64,000 nt of DNA from Bacteroidota bacterium (lineage in GTDB: Bacteria > Bacteroidota > Ignavibacteria > Ignavibacteriales > Ignavibacteriaceae). Location: assembly GCA_022573715.1 (NCBI GenBank), contig JACZTL010000011.1:16557-80556 (forward strand), given 5' to 3'. The first letter of the stretch is position 1; each line of letters begins with the position of its first letter. Positions 8,602 to 17,866 of this stretch are shown one piece after another. The position numbers and the translations under genes are program-made. The notes under the pieces were generated by a model. That model was given only the letters and a program-made list of their open reading frames with translations, was not told the origin of the DNA and searched no databases.

Positions 8602-9621
8602 TTATTCCAATTCTTGATTTTTAATTATAGGGATTAATTCTTTTATTTTAGAAAATAATTTTTCAAATCGTTCTAATGTTAAAGATTGTGCACCGTCAGA
8701 AAGTGCTTTATCGGGATGATTATGTACCTCTATAATTAATCCATCAGCACCACAGGCTATTGCTGCTAAGCTCATAGGTGTAACTTTATCCCAATAGCCT
8801 GTTCCATGTGAGGGGTCAACAATTATTGGAAGATGTGACATTTTTTTAATAACCGGTACGGAATTTAAATCCAGTGTATTGCGGGTTGATGTTTCAAAAG
8901 TTCTGATACCTCGTTCGCAAAGTATTACATTATAATTACCTTGTGCCAAAATATATTCTGCACATAGTAATAAATCTTCAACTTTTGCTGCCATTCCTCT
9001 TTTAAGTAAAATTGGTTTATTAATTTTTCCGACTTCCTCAAGCAAAGAATAATTCTGCATGTTTCTTGCACCTATTTGCAAAACATCTGCAACTTCAGCA
9101 ATAATTGGTATTGTATGTGTATCTTTTACTTCCGTAACAATTGACATTCCAAACTCTTTTTTCACATCATCCAAATACTGCAACCCTTTTTCTTTTAATC
9201 CTTGAAAAGAATAAGGACTCGTTCTGGGTTTATACGCCCCTGCTCTTAATAAATTAATACCCATTTTCTTTAATCTTCCTGCAATATCAAATATTTGGTC
9301 TTTGCTTTCAACTGAACAAGGTCCTGCAATTATTGATATGTTACCACCTCCTATTTTGCAGTCACCAATCTTTATCACAGTATCATCTTCTTTCATTTCT
9401 CTGCCAACAAGTTTGTATTTATTTGTTATTCTTATTACTTCATCTACAGATTTCATTTTTCTGATTTCCTCTTCATTGATTGTATTAGTAGGTCCCGTTA
9501 TCCCTATTGCAAGTTTTCTCTCTCCTGGGATTTCGTGGGGTGTACAATTATATTCAATAATTTTATTTTTAATATTATCAATATCATTTCTTTGTGTATC
9601 TAAATTTAATATTATCAGCAT
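8602..9621 (-). CDS. aroF: 3-deoxy-7-phosphoheptulonate synthase, type I-beta, inside the trp operon
   Basis: 339 residues. The N-terminal ~70 residues form a ferredoxin-like regulatory domain ([10 protein letters not shown]... [12 protein letters not shown]). The TIM barrel follows with [33 protein letters not shown] and the metal-binding [12 protein letters not shown]. It makes DAHP from PEP and erythrose-4-phosphate, the first step to chorismate. Its place between trpF and trpB puts pathway entry under the same attenuation as the Trp branch. It overlaps trpF by 7 nt. Confidence 0.95.
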   Translation of the reverse strand: MLIILNLDTQRNDIDNIKNKIIEYNCTPHEIPGERKLAIGITGPTNTINEEEIRKMKSVDEVIRITNKYKLVGREMKEDDTVIKIGDCKIGGGNISIIAGPCSVESKDQIFDIAGRLKKMGINLLRAGAYKPRTSPYSFQGLKEKGLQYLDDVKKEFGMSIVTEVKDTHTIPIIAEVADVLQIGARNMQNYSLLEEVGKINKPILLKRGMAAKVEDLLLCAEYILAQGNYNVILCERGIRTFETSTRNTLDLNSVPVIKKMSHLPIIVDPSHGTGYWDKVTPMSLAAIACGADGLIIEVHNHPDKALSDGAQSLTLERFEKLFSKIKELIPIIKNQELE

Positions 9622-10235
9622 CCTTCACTCCTAAATAATTTAAAAAGTGAGAAAAAATCCCTCACCTTATTTTCGTCTTTTTTACCCGGGCTTATTTCCA
9701 ATGAAGAAGATATATCAATAGCTTGTGGTCTAATTTGTTCAACAATGTATTTTATATTCTTTTCAGATATTCCGCCCGATAGTATTATATCGTTTTTAAT
9801 CTTGTCGGGTATTTTATTCCAGTTAAAACTTTTTCCTGTTCCGCCGTAATTTCTTGTTGAAAAAGAATCAAACAAAAATCCGCAATTATTGTATTCACTT
9901 AATATCGAGAAATTAAATGTCTCAGTAATTCTAAAACTTTTAATCACAGGGAATAATATTTTATTTACTGTTTCCGGTGATTCTTCCCCGTGTAGTTGTA
10001 CAGTATTTAAATGAATGTTTGCTGCCACTTTATTAATTAATTCGGGTGTTTCATTTACAAACACTCCAACTTTCATAGTAAAAGGGGAAAGCTCACGTAC
10101 GATTTTAATTGCTTTATTAAGCTCAATATATCTTTTGCTTTCATTGTAAAATATAAAGCCCAAAGCATCTGCGCCGTATGCTTCACACATAAGCGCGTCT
10201 TCCAGATTTGTTATTCCGCAAACTTTAACTTTCAA
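9615..10235 (-). CDS. trpF: Phosphoribosylanthranilate isomerase
   Basis: 206 residues, a compact (beta/alpha)8 barrel. The catalytic cysteine lies in KVCGITNLEDA and the general acid in LFDSF. LSGGISEKNIKYI and the terminal AIDISSSLEISPGKKD form the phosphate-binding end, with SSLE replacing the more usual SSGVE. It overlaps trpC by 11 nt and aroF by 7 nt. Confidence 0.93.
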   Translation of the reverse strand: MKVKVCGITNLEDALMCEAYGADALGFIFYNESKRYIELNKAIKIVRELSPFTMKVGVFVNETPELINKVAANIHLNTVQLHGEESPETVNKILFPVIKSFRITETFNFSILSEYNNCGFLFDSFSTRNYGGTGKSFNWNKIPDKIKNDIILSGGISEKNIKYIVEQIRPQAIDISSSLEISPGKKDENKVRDFFSLFKLFRSEGC

Positions 10236-11019
10236 TTTGGCACCATTTCACTAAATTCATTAAACCTTTCTTCAAGTCTTTAGAAGACATTAAAAATTCA
10301 CCGACTAAAACAACGTCTACATTTGTTTTTTTTATTATTGATAAATCTTCTTTTTTGTTAATCCCGCTTTCAGATACTATTAGAACATCTTCAGGTAGCA
10401 ATTGTGAGATAGCAACAGTTGTATTTAAGTTCACAGAAAAGTCCGTGAGATTTCGATTATTTATTCCAACAAGTCTGCTTAAATTAAAATCAATTTTGTT
10501 GATTTGATCTTCTGAGTGTAATTCTAACAAAACCTCTAAGCCAATTTCGTTTGCTGAACAAATTAATTCATTGATTTGTGACTTTGAAAGCACTTCGCAA
10601 ATAAGAAGAATTACATCCGCGCCAAATGCCTTTGATTGATAAACCTGAAAAACATCAGTTATAAAATCTTTTCTAAGAAGAGGAAGTTTTTTAAATTCTG
10701 CTATTTCTTTTAACAAAGTTATATTACCGCCGAAATAAACTTCATCCGTTAAAACGGAAACGCCGGCAATCTTTGAGTTGAAATATGTTCCAATTATATT
10801 TTTATGATCAAATTTTTCATTTATTATTCCTTTAGAGGGGCTTTGCTTTTTTAGTTCGGCAATAATTGAGATATCTTTCGTGCTCTTTATTTTATCAATT
10901 AAATTTAAGTTTTCAGAGTTAAATAATTCCATTGATTCAAAGGAGTTGAGAGAAAAATTATTCTTTAAGATTCTAATTTCTTCTTTTTTTTGTTCGAGTA
11001 TTTTATTTAATATGCTCAT
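10225..11019 (-). CDS. trpC: Indole-3-glycerol phosphate synthase
   Basis: 264 residues. Family motifs: IIAELKKQSPSKG with the catalytic lysine, LRKDFI, GINNRNLTDF and VSESGI. It closes the indole ring from CdRP. It starts 2 nt after trpD and overlaps trpF, which is a separate gene here rather than a trpCF fusion. Confidence 0.95.
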   Translation of the reverse strand: MSILNKILEQKKEEIRILKNNFSLNSFESMELFNSENLNLIDKIKSTKDISIIAELKKQSPSKGIINEKFDHKNIIGTYFNSKIAGVSVLTDEVYFGGNITLLKEIAEFKKLPLLRKDFITDVFQVYQSKAFGADVILLICEVLSKSQINELICSANEIGLEVLLELHSEDQINKIDFNLSRLVGINNRNLTDFSVNLNTTVAISQLLPEDVLIVSESGINKKEDLSIIKKTNVDVVLVGEFLMSSKDLKKGLMNLVKWCQIES

Positions 11020-11021
11020 TT

Positions 11022-12044
11022 TTATTTATTTGTACTACAGAATTTTATTAGTTCATCTAATTTGTTTTTTGCAGCACCGGTTGTTAGGGATTTTTCGGCA
11101 GCTTCCTTGCACTGAGTAATATTATCAGAATATTTTGCACAATATAGAGCTAAAGCAGCATTTGCAGTTACAGTAGTAAAACAGCCGTTTGTGTTAGTAC
11201 CGTTAAAAATATCTTTGATAATATTTGCGTTAGTCTCTGCTGTATCTCCTTTTATTTCACTTATATCTACATTATCATAACCGAAAGTTTCCTTAGTAAT
11301 CTGATAATTTTTAATTGTTGAATTTCCGTTGTATTCAAAAATTTCGGTCGTTCCATTAAGTAAAATTTCATCATATTTGTCATCGCAGCAGAGAAAACAT
11401 ACTCTTTCAAAATTCAGGTGGATTGATGCTTGCGCCATTAATTTTGCTGCATCGTTGCTGAACGCACCAACCATTTGTTTATTTACTCCAGCAGGATTTG
11501 TCAACGGTCCCAGCATATTAAATATTGTTCTAATTGCCAATTCTTTTCTTACTGTTGCGGCGTTCTTCATTGCTGGATGATATTGAGGTGCAAACAAAAA
11601 TGTTATCCCAACCTCATCTAAAGCTTTTTCAGAAATCTCCCGTGGTAAAGTTATATTTACACCGAGTTCTCTCAAAACATCTGCACTTCCGCTTTTACTT
11701 GAAATAGCTCTGTTACCATGTTTTGCCACTTTTATTCCCGCGCCCGCAACAACAAATGCTACAGCGGTGGAAATATTAAACGTACCTGAATTATCTCCCC
11801 CTGTTCCGCAAACATCAATTGCATCTGAGTTATCACCATTAAACTTCAGACTTTTTTCTTGCATTACTTTTACAAACCCCGCTATCTCTTTAGAAGTGAC
11901 ACCTTTTAATCTCATAGATGTAAGTATTCCGGCTAACAATGAATTGTTTACATTACCACTCATTATCTCATTCATCAAAAAAGATGCTTCTTCTAATGAT
12001 AGATTATTCTTTGCAAGTAATTTTTCGAATATCTCCCTTATCAT
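11022..12044 (-). CDS. trpD: Anthranilate phosphoribosyltransferase
   Basis: 340 residues from ATG 12044 (MIREIFEKLL), which overlaps the trpG stop as ATGA; a start 4 codons upstream is possible but would increase the overlap. PRPP and anthranilate sites are seen in DVCGTGGDNSGTFNIST, KHGNRAISSKSGSADVL and the RTIFNMLGPLTNPA stretch. It transfers the phosphoribosyl group to anthranilate. Confidence 0.96.
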   Translation of the reverse strand: MIREIFEKLLAKNNLSLEEASFLMNEIMSGNVNNSLLAGILTSMRLKGVTSKEIAGFVKVMQEKSLKFNGDNSDAIDVCGTGGDNSGTFNISTAVAFVVAGAGIKVAKHGNRAISSKSGSADVLRELGVNITLPREISEKALDEVGITFLFAPQYHPAMKNAATVRKELAIRTIFNMLGPLTNPAGVNKQMVGAFSNDAAKLMAQASIHLNFERVCFLCCDDKYDEILLNGTTEIFEYNGNSTIKNYQITKETFGYDNVDISEIKGDTAETNANIIKDIFNGTNTNGCFTTVTANAALALYCAKYSDNITQCKEAAEKSLTTGAAKNKLDELIKFCSTNK

Positions 12045-12607
12045 AATTCCAACCAATTTTTAATTATCTTTTTTCCTTCGATAGTAAGAATTGATTCCGG
12101 ATGAAACTGTATGCCTTCTATAGGTAAATGTTTATGACGTAATCCCATAATTGTACCGTCTTCTGTTTCGGAGGATATTTCCAGTTCTTCGGGAAGAGAT
12201 TTTCTTTCGACAATAAGTGAATGATATCGCGTAGCTTCAAAATTGGGGGGAACATCTTTAAATATTGTTTTGTTATCGTGTTTAATTTTTGAAGTTTTAC
12301 CGTGCATTATGTTTTTAGCTTTAATGATTTTTCCACCAAATGAATAACCGATTGCTTGATGACCAAGGCATACTCCGAGTATTGGAATTTTACCGGAGAA
12401 TCTTTTTATTGCAGAGAGCGTAACTTTTGAATTTTCAGGTCTTCCGGGTCCGGGAGAAATTAAAATTTTATCGGGTGATATTTTTTTAATTTCATCAGTC
12501 GTTATTTCGTCATTTCTTTTTACGATTAGTTCGCAATTATAAATTCCCAACATTTGAACAAGGTTGTACGTAAATGAGTCGTAATTGTCAATTACTAATA
12601 CTTTCAT
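12041..12607 (-). CDS. trpG: Anthranilate synthase component II (glutamine amidotransferase)
   Basis: 188 residues from ATG 12607; a TTG one codon earlier is possible. It is a class I glutamine amidotransferase with the nucleophile in GVCLGHQAIGY and the His-Glu pair in IQFHPES. It feeds ammonia to TrpE and may also serve PabB, as no separate pabA is seen here. It overlaps trpE by 20 nt and trpD by 4 nt, typical of stoichiometric subunits. Confidence 0.95.
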   Translation of the reverse strand: MKVLVIDNYDSFTYNLVQMLGIYNCELIVKRNDEITTDEIKKISPDKILISPGPGRPENSKVTLSAIKRFSGKIPILGVCLGHQAIGYSFGGKIIKAKNIMHGKTSKIKHDNKTIFKDVPPNFEATRYHSLIVERKSLPEELEISSETEDGTIMGLRHKHLPIEGIQFHPESILTIEGKKIIKNWLEL

Positions 12608-14063
12608 CAATTACCTCTGCAAATATTAATGCTTTTTTTAATACAGCTGATTTATTATAAATTTCTTTCAGTTCCAGTTCAGGCTTGCTATCATACACTA
12701 TTCCTGCACCTGCCTGCCAAAAAATTTTGTTTTTTATTGAATAAAGTGTTCTGATTGAAATACACATATCAAGGTTTCCTGAAAAATCCAGATAACCGAT
12801 TGCACCGGCATAAACTCCCCTTGGTTCATTCTCGTAATTATTTATTAGTTCAATTGCTTTTAGTTTAGGAGCACCCGTAACTGTCCCAGCAGGGAAGCAG
12901 GATTTTAAAGCATCAACTGATGATTTATTATTTAAAAGTTGTCCTTCCACTTTTGAAACAATATGCATTACGTGTGAATACCTCTGAATTTTTTTATCTT
13001 GAACAACATTTACCGAATTGAACTGACATACTCTTCCAAGATCGTTACGCCCTAAATCTACCAGCATAGTGTGTTCTGCAAGTTCTTTTGGGTCGTTTAA
13101 TAATTCATTTTCCAATTCTATGTCTCTGTTTTCCGTATCACCTCTTTTTCTTGTTCCTGCAATTGGTAAAACTTGAGCTTTACCGTCTTTTACTTTGACC
13201 AAGTCTTCCGGTGAAGTTCCGGTTATCGTAAAATTGCTTTCAAATTCTAAATAATACATATAAGGAGAAGGATTGATGATTCTTAATGCACGGTAAACAT
13301 TAAAAGGGTCTCCATTGAAAGATGCCGAAAATCTTTCCGATATAACAATTTGATAAATATCTCCGTCTTCAATTCTTTCTTTGCTTTCATTAACCCTTGA
13401 GAAAAACTCTGTGCTGTCTATCTTATCTTTATCAAAATTAATAATGGAAAAATTGGATTTATAATTAGTTTGTTTCTTTAATAAGTTTTTAATCTTTTCA
13501 ATTTTGTTCTTAGCATTATTATATTCTAATTGATAATTTGAATTTTTGTCTAAAAGTACGTTTGAAATTAAAATTAATTGATGTTTCAAATGATCGAATG
13601 CAACTAAATCTTGATACAAACCAAATATAGAATCGTATTCAGTTTCGGTATTAGGTGAAAGTTTTATAGAATTTTCTATAAGTGAAATATTTTCATAACC
13701 TAAAAATCCGACGTAACCCCCGGTAAAATCAGGCAGTTCTTTTAATGTTGGCTGTTTGTATTTTTTTGTAATCTCTTCCAATACATTAAAAATATTCCCT
13801 TTAATAGTATTTAAATTGCCCCCTGTTTTGAATGAAATGGTTTCACCTTTGTTTGAAATTATTATTGTGGGATTAACTCCGATGAACGAATACCTTGCTA
13901 TGCTGTTTTCACCTTCAACGGATTCAAGCAAAAAACTTAGTTGACCGATTTGTCTAAGTTTTAAATAAGCAAGAACCGGTGTCAACAAATCCGCCGTGAT
14001 AATCTCGTAAACGGGTATCAAATTGTAAGATTTTGCTAATTTTTTAAATTGTTCAAAATTCAT
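12588..14063 (-). CDS. trpE: Anthranilate synthase component I
   Basis: About 491 residues from ATG 14063 (MNFEQFKKLAK); the frame extends 14 codons further upstream, but that part lies in the attenuator hairpin and is not TrpE-like. The Trp feedback site LLESVEGENSIARYSFIG (the LLES...S element) is intact. The chorismate-binding core shows QIVISERFSA, PIAGTRKRG, MLVDLGRNDLG and AGAGIVYDSKPE. The operon is therefore controlled both by feedback on this enzyme and by attenuation upstream. Confidence 0.95.
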   Translation of the reverse strand: MNFEQFKKLAKSYNLIPVYEIITADLLTPVLAYLKLRQIGQLSFLLESVEGENSIARYSFIGVNPTIIISNKGETISFKTGGNLNTIKGNIFNVLEEITKKYKQPTLKELPDFTGGYVGFLGYENISLIENSIKLSPNTETEYDSIFGLYQDLVAFDHLKHQLILISNVLLDKNSNYQLEYNNAKNKIEKIKNLLKKQTNYKSNFSIINFDKDKIDSTEFFSRVNESKERIEDGDIYQIVISERFSASFNGDPFNVYRALRIINPSPYMYYLEFESNFTITGTSPEDLVKVKDGKAQVLPIAGTRKRGDTENRDIELENELLNDPKELAEHTMLVDLGRNDLGRVCQFNSVNVVQDKKIQRYSHVMHIVSKVEGQLLNNKSSVDALKSCFPAGTVTGAPKLKAIELINNYENEPRGVYAGAIGYLDFSGNLDMCISIRTLYSIKNKIFWQAGAGIVYDSKPELELKEIYNKSAVLKKALIFAEVIDESISN

Positions 14064-14073
14064 TTTATTACCA

Positions 14074-14111
14074 TAAAATAAAAAACCCCTTACAGCAAAC
14101 TGCAAGGGGTT
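14074..14111 (-). terminator. trp attenuator (intrinsic terminator between trpL and trpE)
   Basis: On the minus strand AACCCCTTGCAG and CTGTAAGGGGTT form a 12-bp stem with one G-U pair and a TTTG loop, followed at once by TTTTTTATTTT. The wobble pair exists only in the minus-strand RNA, which fixes the direction. It lies 25 nt after the stop of the Trp-rich leader peptide and 20 nt before the trpE ATG, the classical position for an attenuator. Confidence 0.88.
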
Positions 14112-14136
14112 AATATTAAAAGTTATTTTTTACAGG

Positions 14137-14232
14137 TTACTGTGTCATATTATTATTAATTCCAAACCACCACCAAGATTTTTGGTTAAATGAAAAAAAG
14201 TAATTGTAATATGTCCCAGTATTTATCTTCAT
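14137..14232 (-). CDS. trpL: trp operon leader peptide with three tandem Trp codons
   Basis: A 31-residue ORF from ATG 14232 whose residues 20-22 are WWW (TGG TGG TGG, 14167-14175), followed by FGINNNMTQ. The frame can be read further upstream, but that part lies before the predicted transcription start. Three successive Trp codons 25 nt ahead of a terminator are the hallmark of ribosome-mediated attenuation: stalling when charged tRNA-Trp is scarce should prevent terminator formation. No good SD is visible; with the predicted promoter the 5' leader is only about 7 nt. The antiterminator pairing was not worked out. Confidence 0.85.
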   Translation of the reverse strand: MKINTGTYYNYFFSFNQKSWWWFGINNNMTQ

Positions 14233-14245
14233 AATTTTGACTACA

Positions 14246-14274
14246 AATGTAAGAGCAATATTTTTTATAGTCAA
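14246..14274 (-). promoter_or_regulatory. sigma70-like promoter of the trp operon
   Basis: Minus strand: -35 TTGACT (14269-14274), 17-bp spacer, -10 TACATT (14246-14251). The -10 region continues as TACATTTG, which also fits the Bacteroidota TAnnTTTG element. It lies directly upstream of trpL. Confidence 0.7.
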
Positions 14275-14408
14275 GACAAAAAATAAAAAATTAATAAATT
14301 GTAAATAATTTAACATGAAAAACGTCACATAAATGGATAGGGAACCTAATGATATCTTGAATGTATATAAACATTATAGCTATATTTGAAGTAAAGATAG
14401 ATGAGAAA

Positions 14409-14921
14409 ATGATGATTTACAATATAAAAAAAATAATAATTCTACTGATACTACTAATTTCACTTCCTGTATTTTCACAATATAAAGATCAGAATAAAAT
14501 CAAAGAATCCGTAAGTGATGGAATAATAAACGTTGAAAATGGCCGTTTATTCGGGATTTTTAACCCAAAAAATTTTCAGATGAGTCACATTTACAATTTA
14601 TCATTTTCTGCTTCTGGCGATAATCAATTAGCTGTAGGTTCTTATACAAACCGGTTGTTTTATAAATTTAATAACAAGTTTAATTTTCAACTTTGGACAA
14701 GCATCGTTACTACTCCTTATAATTCTTTTAAAAATAATTTAAACAATAAATTTAACGGTATTTATATTGACAAAGCCTCAATTAATTATAAACCGTCAAA
14801 AAATTTTATGATCCAATTACAGTTCAGCAATAATCCTTATAGGTATTATAATTCATATTATAATTACAGCAGGTTTAGCGGCTTTAATTATGGATATGAT
14901 TTTAATCCATTTATTTATTAA
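14409..14921 (+). CDS. Secreted protein of unknown function
   Basis: About 171 residues from ATG 14409 or the next codon; earlier in-frame starts precede a non-hydrophobic stretch. A signal peptide (IIILLILLISLPVFSQ) leads to a Tyr/Phe/Asn-rich body with alternating hydrophobic residues (FNFQLWTSIVTTPYN, FMIQLQFSNNPYRYYN), suggesting beta-structure such as a small outer-membrane or surface protein. I recognise no family. It is divergent from trpL, and the next gene begins 13 nt after its stop. Confidence 0.6.
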   Translation: MMIYNIKKIIILLILLISLPVFSQYKDQNKIKESVSDGIINVENGRLFGIFNPKNFQMSHIYNLSFSASGDNQLAVGSYTNRLFYKFNNKFNFQLWTSIVTTPYNSFKNNLNNKFNGIYIDKASINYKPSKNFMIQLQFSNNPYRYYNSYYNYSRFSGFNYGYDFNPFIY

Positions 14922-14934
14922 AGATCCATTATAA

Positions 14935-15417
14935 GTGAATATTAAATTCCAACCAAAAAATTTCTCTTCATCAAAGGAAAATAAGAACAACGGTTATGCT
15001 ATTATTTTAAATAGCATAATCATCCTTTTAATAATTTTAATAACTTTTATGAGTTTTTCTCTTATTTTAAAGCTTCAAAATTTGAACAGCTATAATAAAT
15101 TAGATAATTCAAAAAGGATTTTGTCAAAGCCTGTTCAAGTTGAAGTATTAAACGGTTGTGGATTAGCGGGTGCGGCAGACAAAGTAACAAACTTTTTAAG
15201 AAACAAAAAATTTGATGTTGTTCAAATGGGAAATTACAGAACTTTTGATATTGATGAATCAATTGTGATTGACAGAAAAGGAAATATCAAAATTGCTGAA
15301 GATATTGCCGATTCGTTAGGGATAAATAGACATAACGTAATTCAACAGGTAAACAAAAATTATTTGCTTGATGTATCAGTAGTAGTTGGAAAAGATTATA
15401 AACAATTAATCCGTTAG
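14935..15417 (+). CDS. Membrane-anchored LytR_C-domain protein
   Basis: 160 residues from a GTG start. One transmembrane segment spans ~residues 22-46 (AIILNSIIILLIILITF), followed by a LytR C-terminal domain. Its signature VQVEVLNGCGLAGAADKVTNFL precedes the SIVIDRKGN and VSVVVGKDYK strands. The domain often trails LytR-CpsA-Psr ligases or stands alone in Bacteroidota; its function is not established. It lies just upstream of rsfS (26 nt), likely in one unit with it and argS. Confidence 0.75.
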   Translation: MNIKFQPKNFSSSKENKNNGYAIILNSIIILLIILITFMSFSLILKLQNLNSYNKLDNSKRILSKPVQVEVLNGCGLAGAADKVTNFLRNKKFDVVQMGNYRTFDIDESIVIDRKGNIKIAEDIADSLGINRHNVIQQVNKNYLLDVSVVVGKDYKQLIR

Positions 15418-15443
15418 CTAACGGATAAAAAATTGAGGTAAAC

Positions 15444-15812
15444 TTGGATTCAAAACACTTAACAGAAAAAATTACAGATTTAATATTTTCAAAAAAGGGA
15501 TACAATGTTGTTCAACTTAAACTTTCTGAACATACTTCATTTACAGATTATTTTGTAATATGCAGCGCCGATTCTACTACACAGGTAAAAGCAATTTCGG
15601 ATGAAATAGATAAAAAACTGAGAGACGAGGGGATAAGATACTGGCATAAAGAAGGTTATACAACTTTGTCGTGGGTATTACTCGATTACGTGGATGTTGT
15701 TGTGCACGTATTTCTAAAAAGCGCAAGAGAGTATTATAATCTAGAAAGACTTTGGGGTGATGTTCCGATAACCAAGGTTGAAGATCTCGAATTAAAAAAA
15801 GCTAATGATTGA
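15444..15812 (+). CDS. rsfS: Ribosome silencing factor RsfS
   Basis: 122 residues from TTG 15444, preceded by GAGGTA (15435-15440). Family motifs: FTDYFVICSADSTTQVKAI, the Trp-His stretch YWHKEGYTTLSWVLLDYVDVVVHVF and the closing YYNLERLWGD. RsfS binds uL14 on the large subunit and blocks subunit joining when nutrients are low. It ends 11 nt before argS. Confidence 0.93.
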   Translation: MDSKHLTEKITDLIFSKKGYNVVQLKLSEHTSFTDYFVICSADSTTQVKAISDEIDKKLRDEGIRYWHKEGYTTLSWVLLDYVDVVVHVFLKSAREYYNLERLWGDVPITKVEDLELKKAND

Positions 15813-15823
15813 AAGGTTAAAGT

Positions 15824-17452
15824 TTGAAAGAATATATAAAATTAATATTTGATGAAGCTTCGAATAAATTAGATTATTTAAAAGAACACACTTTTAATTT
15901 AGAAGTATCCAAAAATCCCGACCACGGAGATCTTTCCTGTAACGTAGCAATGATATTAAGTAAGAAGTTAAAAAAGAAGCCCCTCGAAATTGCTGCTGAA
16001 ATTATTTCTTCCCTTGATTATGATAACAACATAATCAGTGATATTAAAATTGCCGGACCCGGCTTTATCAATTTCTATTTTACAAATCAATTTACTGTAA
16101 AAGTTATTGAAGATATATTAGATAAAGGTGACAGCTACGGCAAGTCAAATTTATACTCAGGTAAAAAAGCCAATGTTGAGTATGTGTCCGCCAATCCTAC
16201 CGGTCCGTTAACCGTTGGACACGGAAGAAATGCTGTTGTAGGAGACACTATTGCTAATATTCTTGAGTGGGTTGGCTATACTGTCGATAGGGAATATTAT
16301 TTTAACAATGCCGGCAGGCAGATGCGCGTACTCGGTGATTCGGTAAAATTAAGATATCTTGAACTGTTGGGAGAAAAAATAGAATTTCCAGAAGATTATT
16401 ATCAAGGCGAATACATTAAAGATATTGCCCAAAAAGTAAAAAATAAATACGGAGATTCATTAAAAAAAGAAGAACCCGAAGGCATATTCAAACAAACAGC
16501 AGAAAAAGAAATATTCGAAGAAATAAAAACAACCCTGACAAATTTAAATATACATCACAATATTTTTTACAACGAAAAAGCGCTTTACGATGAAGGAAAG
16601 ATTGATGCTTTACTTAATAGTTTAAAAGAAAAAAATCTTTCTTATGAAAAAGATAACGCCATTTGGTTAAAGCTGACTGAATTAGGATGTGAGCAGGACA
16701 AAGTTATTGTAAAGGCAACAGGTGAACCAACTTACAGACTGCCCGATATTGCGTATCATCTTACAAAATTTGAAAGAGGTTACGATTTAATGGTTGACCT
16801 TTTTGGCTCAGACCACAACGCAACTTATCCCGATGTTTTGGCGGGAATTAAAGCTGAAGGTAAAGACCCCGAAAAAGTAAAAGTGGTTATCCATCAATTT
16901 GTTACAATTATGGATAAAGGTGAAATTGTAAAAATGTCCACACGAAAAGCTAATTATATAACATTGGATGAACTTACGAATGAAGTCGGAAGCGATGTGG
17001 TAAGATATTTTTTCAATATGCGTAATGTTTCGACACATATGAATTTTGATCTAGCTCTTGCCAAAACTCAGTCCGACGAAAACCCGGTATTCTACCTACA
17101 GTATGCGCACGCAAGAATATGTTCTATACTTAGAATGATTGAAAATGAAAATATAAAATCCTCTACTGAACATTTGGAACTGCTCGTAAAAGACGAGGAG
17201 TTACAACTCATAAAAAAATTAAGACAGTTCGGAGAAGAAATTGAACTAAGCGCAAAACTTTTTGAAATGAATAGAATCTGTAATTACTTGGAAGAACTAG
17301 CTTCTTTATTCCACAAGTTTTATACTTTCTGCAGGATCATTGGGTCTGAAAAAGACTTGGCTGAAGCAAGAATTTCACTTGCTATTGCAACAAAAACAGT
17401 AATAAAAAACGGGCTTCAGATTCTCGGTGTTACTGCACCGGAAAAAATGTAA
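15824..17452 (+). CDS. argS: Arginyl-tRNA synthetase
   Basis: 542 residues from TTG 15824. The ArgS N-terminal tRNA-binding domain is followed by the class I signature VSANPTGPLTVGHGRNAVVGD (HIGH variant HGRN, residues 133-136) and the KMS loop IVKMSTRKANYITL. The DALR anticodon-binding domain starts near residue 420 (QYAHARICSILRM). It is about 10-40 residues shorter than many bacterial ArgS but no motif is missing. It ends one base before a comF fragment lying tail to tail with it. Confidence 0.95.
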   Translation: MKEYIKLIFDEASNKLDYLKEHTFNLEVSKNPDHGDLSCNVAMILSKKLKKKPLEIAAEIISSLDYDNNIISDIKIAGPGFINFYFTNQFTVKVIEDILDKGDSYGKSNLYSGKKANVEYVSANPTGPLTVGHGRNAVVGDTIANILEWVGYTVDREYYFNNAGRQMRVLGDSVKLRYLELLGEKIEFPEDYYQGEYIKDIAQKVKNKYGDSLKKEEPEGIFKQTAEKEIFEEIKTTLTNLNIHHNIFYNEKALYDEGKIDALLNSLKEKNLSYEKDNAIWLKLTELGCEQDKVIVKATGEPTYRLPDIAYHLTKFERGYDLMVDLFGSDHNATYPDVLAGIKAEGKDPEKVKVVIHQFVTIMDKGEIVKMSTRKANYITLDELTNEVGSDVVRYFFNMRNVSTHMNFDLALAKTQSDENPVFYLQYAHARICSILRMIENENIKSSTEHLELLVKDEELQLIKKLRQFGEEIELSAKLFEMNRICNYLEELASLFHKFYTFCRIIGSEKDLAEARISLAIATKTVIKNGLQILGVTAPEKM

Positions 17453-17453
17453 A

Positions 17454-17549
17454 TTATTCAGCCACTGCGGTAGAACACGCATATAACTTATCTGCACCTG
17501 CATTCTTTAATACTTTAGCACACTCGTTAACCGTTGCTCCTGTTGTCAC
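17454..17549 (-). pseudogene. Displaced 3' end of a comF gene
   Basis: The minus strand encodes 31 residues and a stop (TTGATVNECAKVLKNAGAD, then KLYACSTAVAE) that align with the C-terminus of the intact comF at 20807. From TTGAT to the end, 23 of 30 residues agree by my count. Upstream the similarity stops at ACAACAGG, apart from a degenerate GTGATTA. No start or PRPP domain remains. The fragment sits 1 nt from the argS stop, in the tail-to-tail position expected for the ancestral comF end, and marks the left border of the accessory island. Confidence 0.8.
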
Positions 17550-17866
17550 GGATTAATCACATTAGACAGTCGAAAAATCTTGTTATTCCATTCAATTGCT
17601 ATCTTTCCTCGAACAAATATATAATTCAAAAAAGCTATATTTACTTTTCTACCAGATAATATGTATCTACTCTTATAAAACCTCTCTTAGGTCTCATCTA
17701 ATGATTAGGTAGAGATGGTTCTGTAGTTATACTTATTCGAGGTTGGGGATGATGCGTTTATTAAATCTGGTGATGGGTGATCAAAGGATAGATGGTTTTC
17801 ATTATTTTTTTGTAATAGAATAATTTTATTTATAAGTTGTAGTATTATTTTTTATGGGGCCCTACA
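17550..17866. other. Non-coding left flank of the accessory island
   Basis: About 317 bp without a supported gene. It holds degenerate sequence after the comF remnant, a short palindrome CTAATGATTAG (17698-17708) and a very AT-rich stretch just before the first island gene that may carry its promoter. No integrase or transposase fragment is visible. Confidence 0.5.

Noticed and set aside
14161..14180. CCACCACCA run as a simple-sequence or CRISPR-like repeat
   Set aside because: It is just the complement of the three Trp codons of trpL; no spaced direct repeats suggesting CRISPR were seen in the window.
14233..14328. Longer form of the trp leader ORF (63 codons)
   Set aside because: The extra N-terminal part lies upstream of and across the predicted promoter; the 31-codon form from 14232 is the sensible leader peptide.
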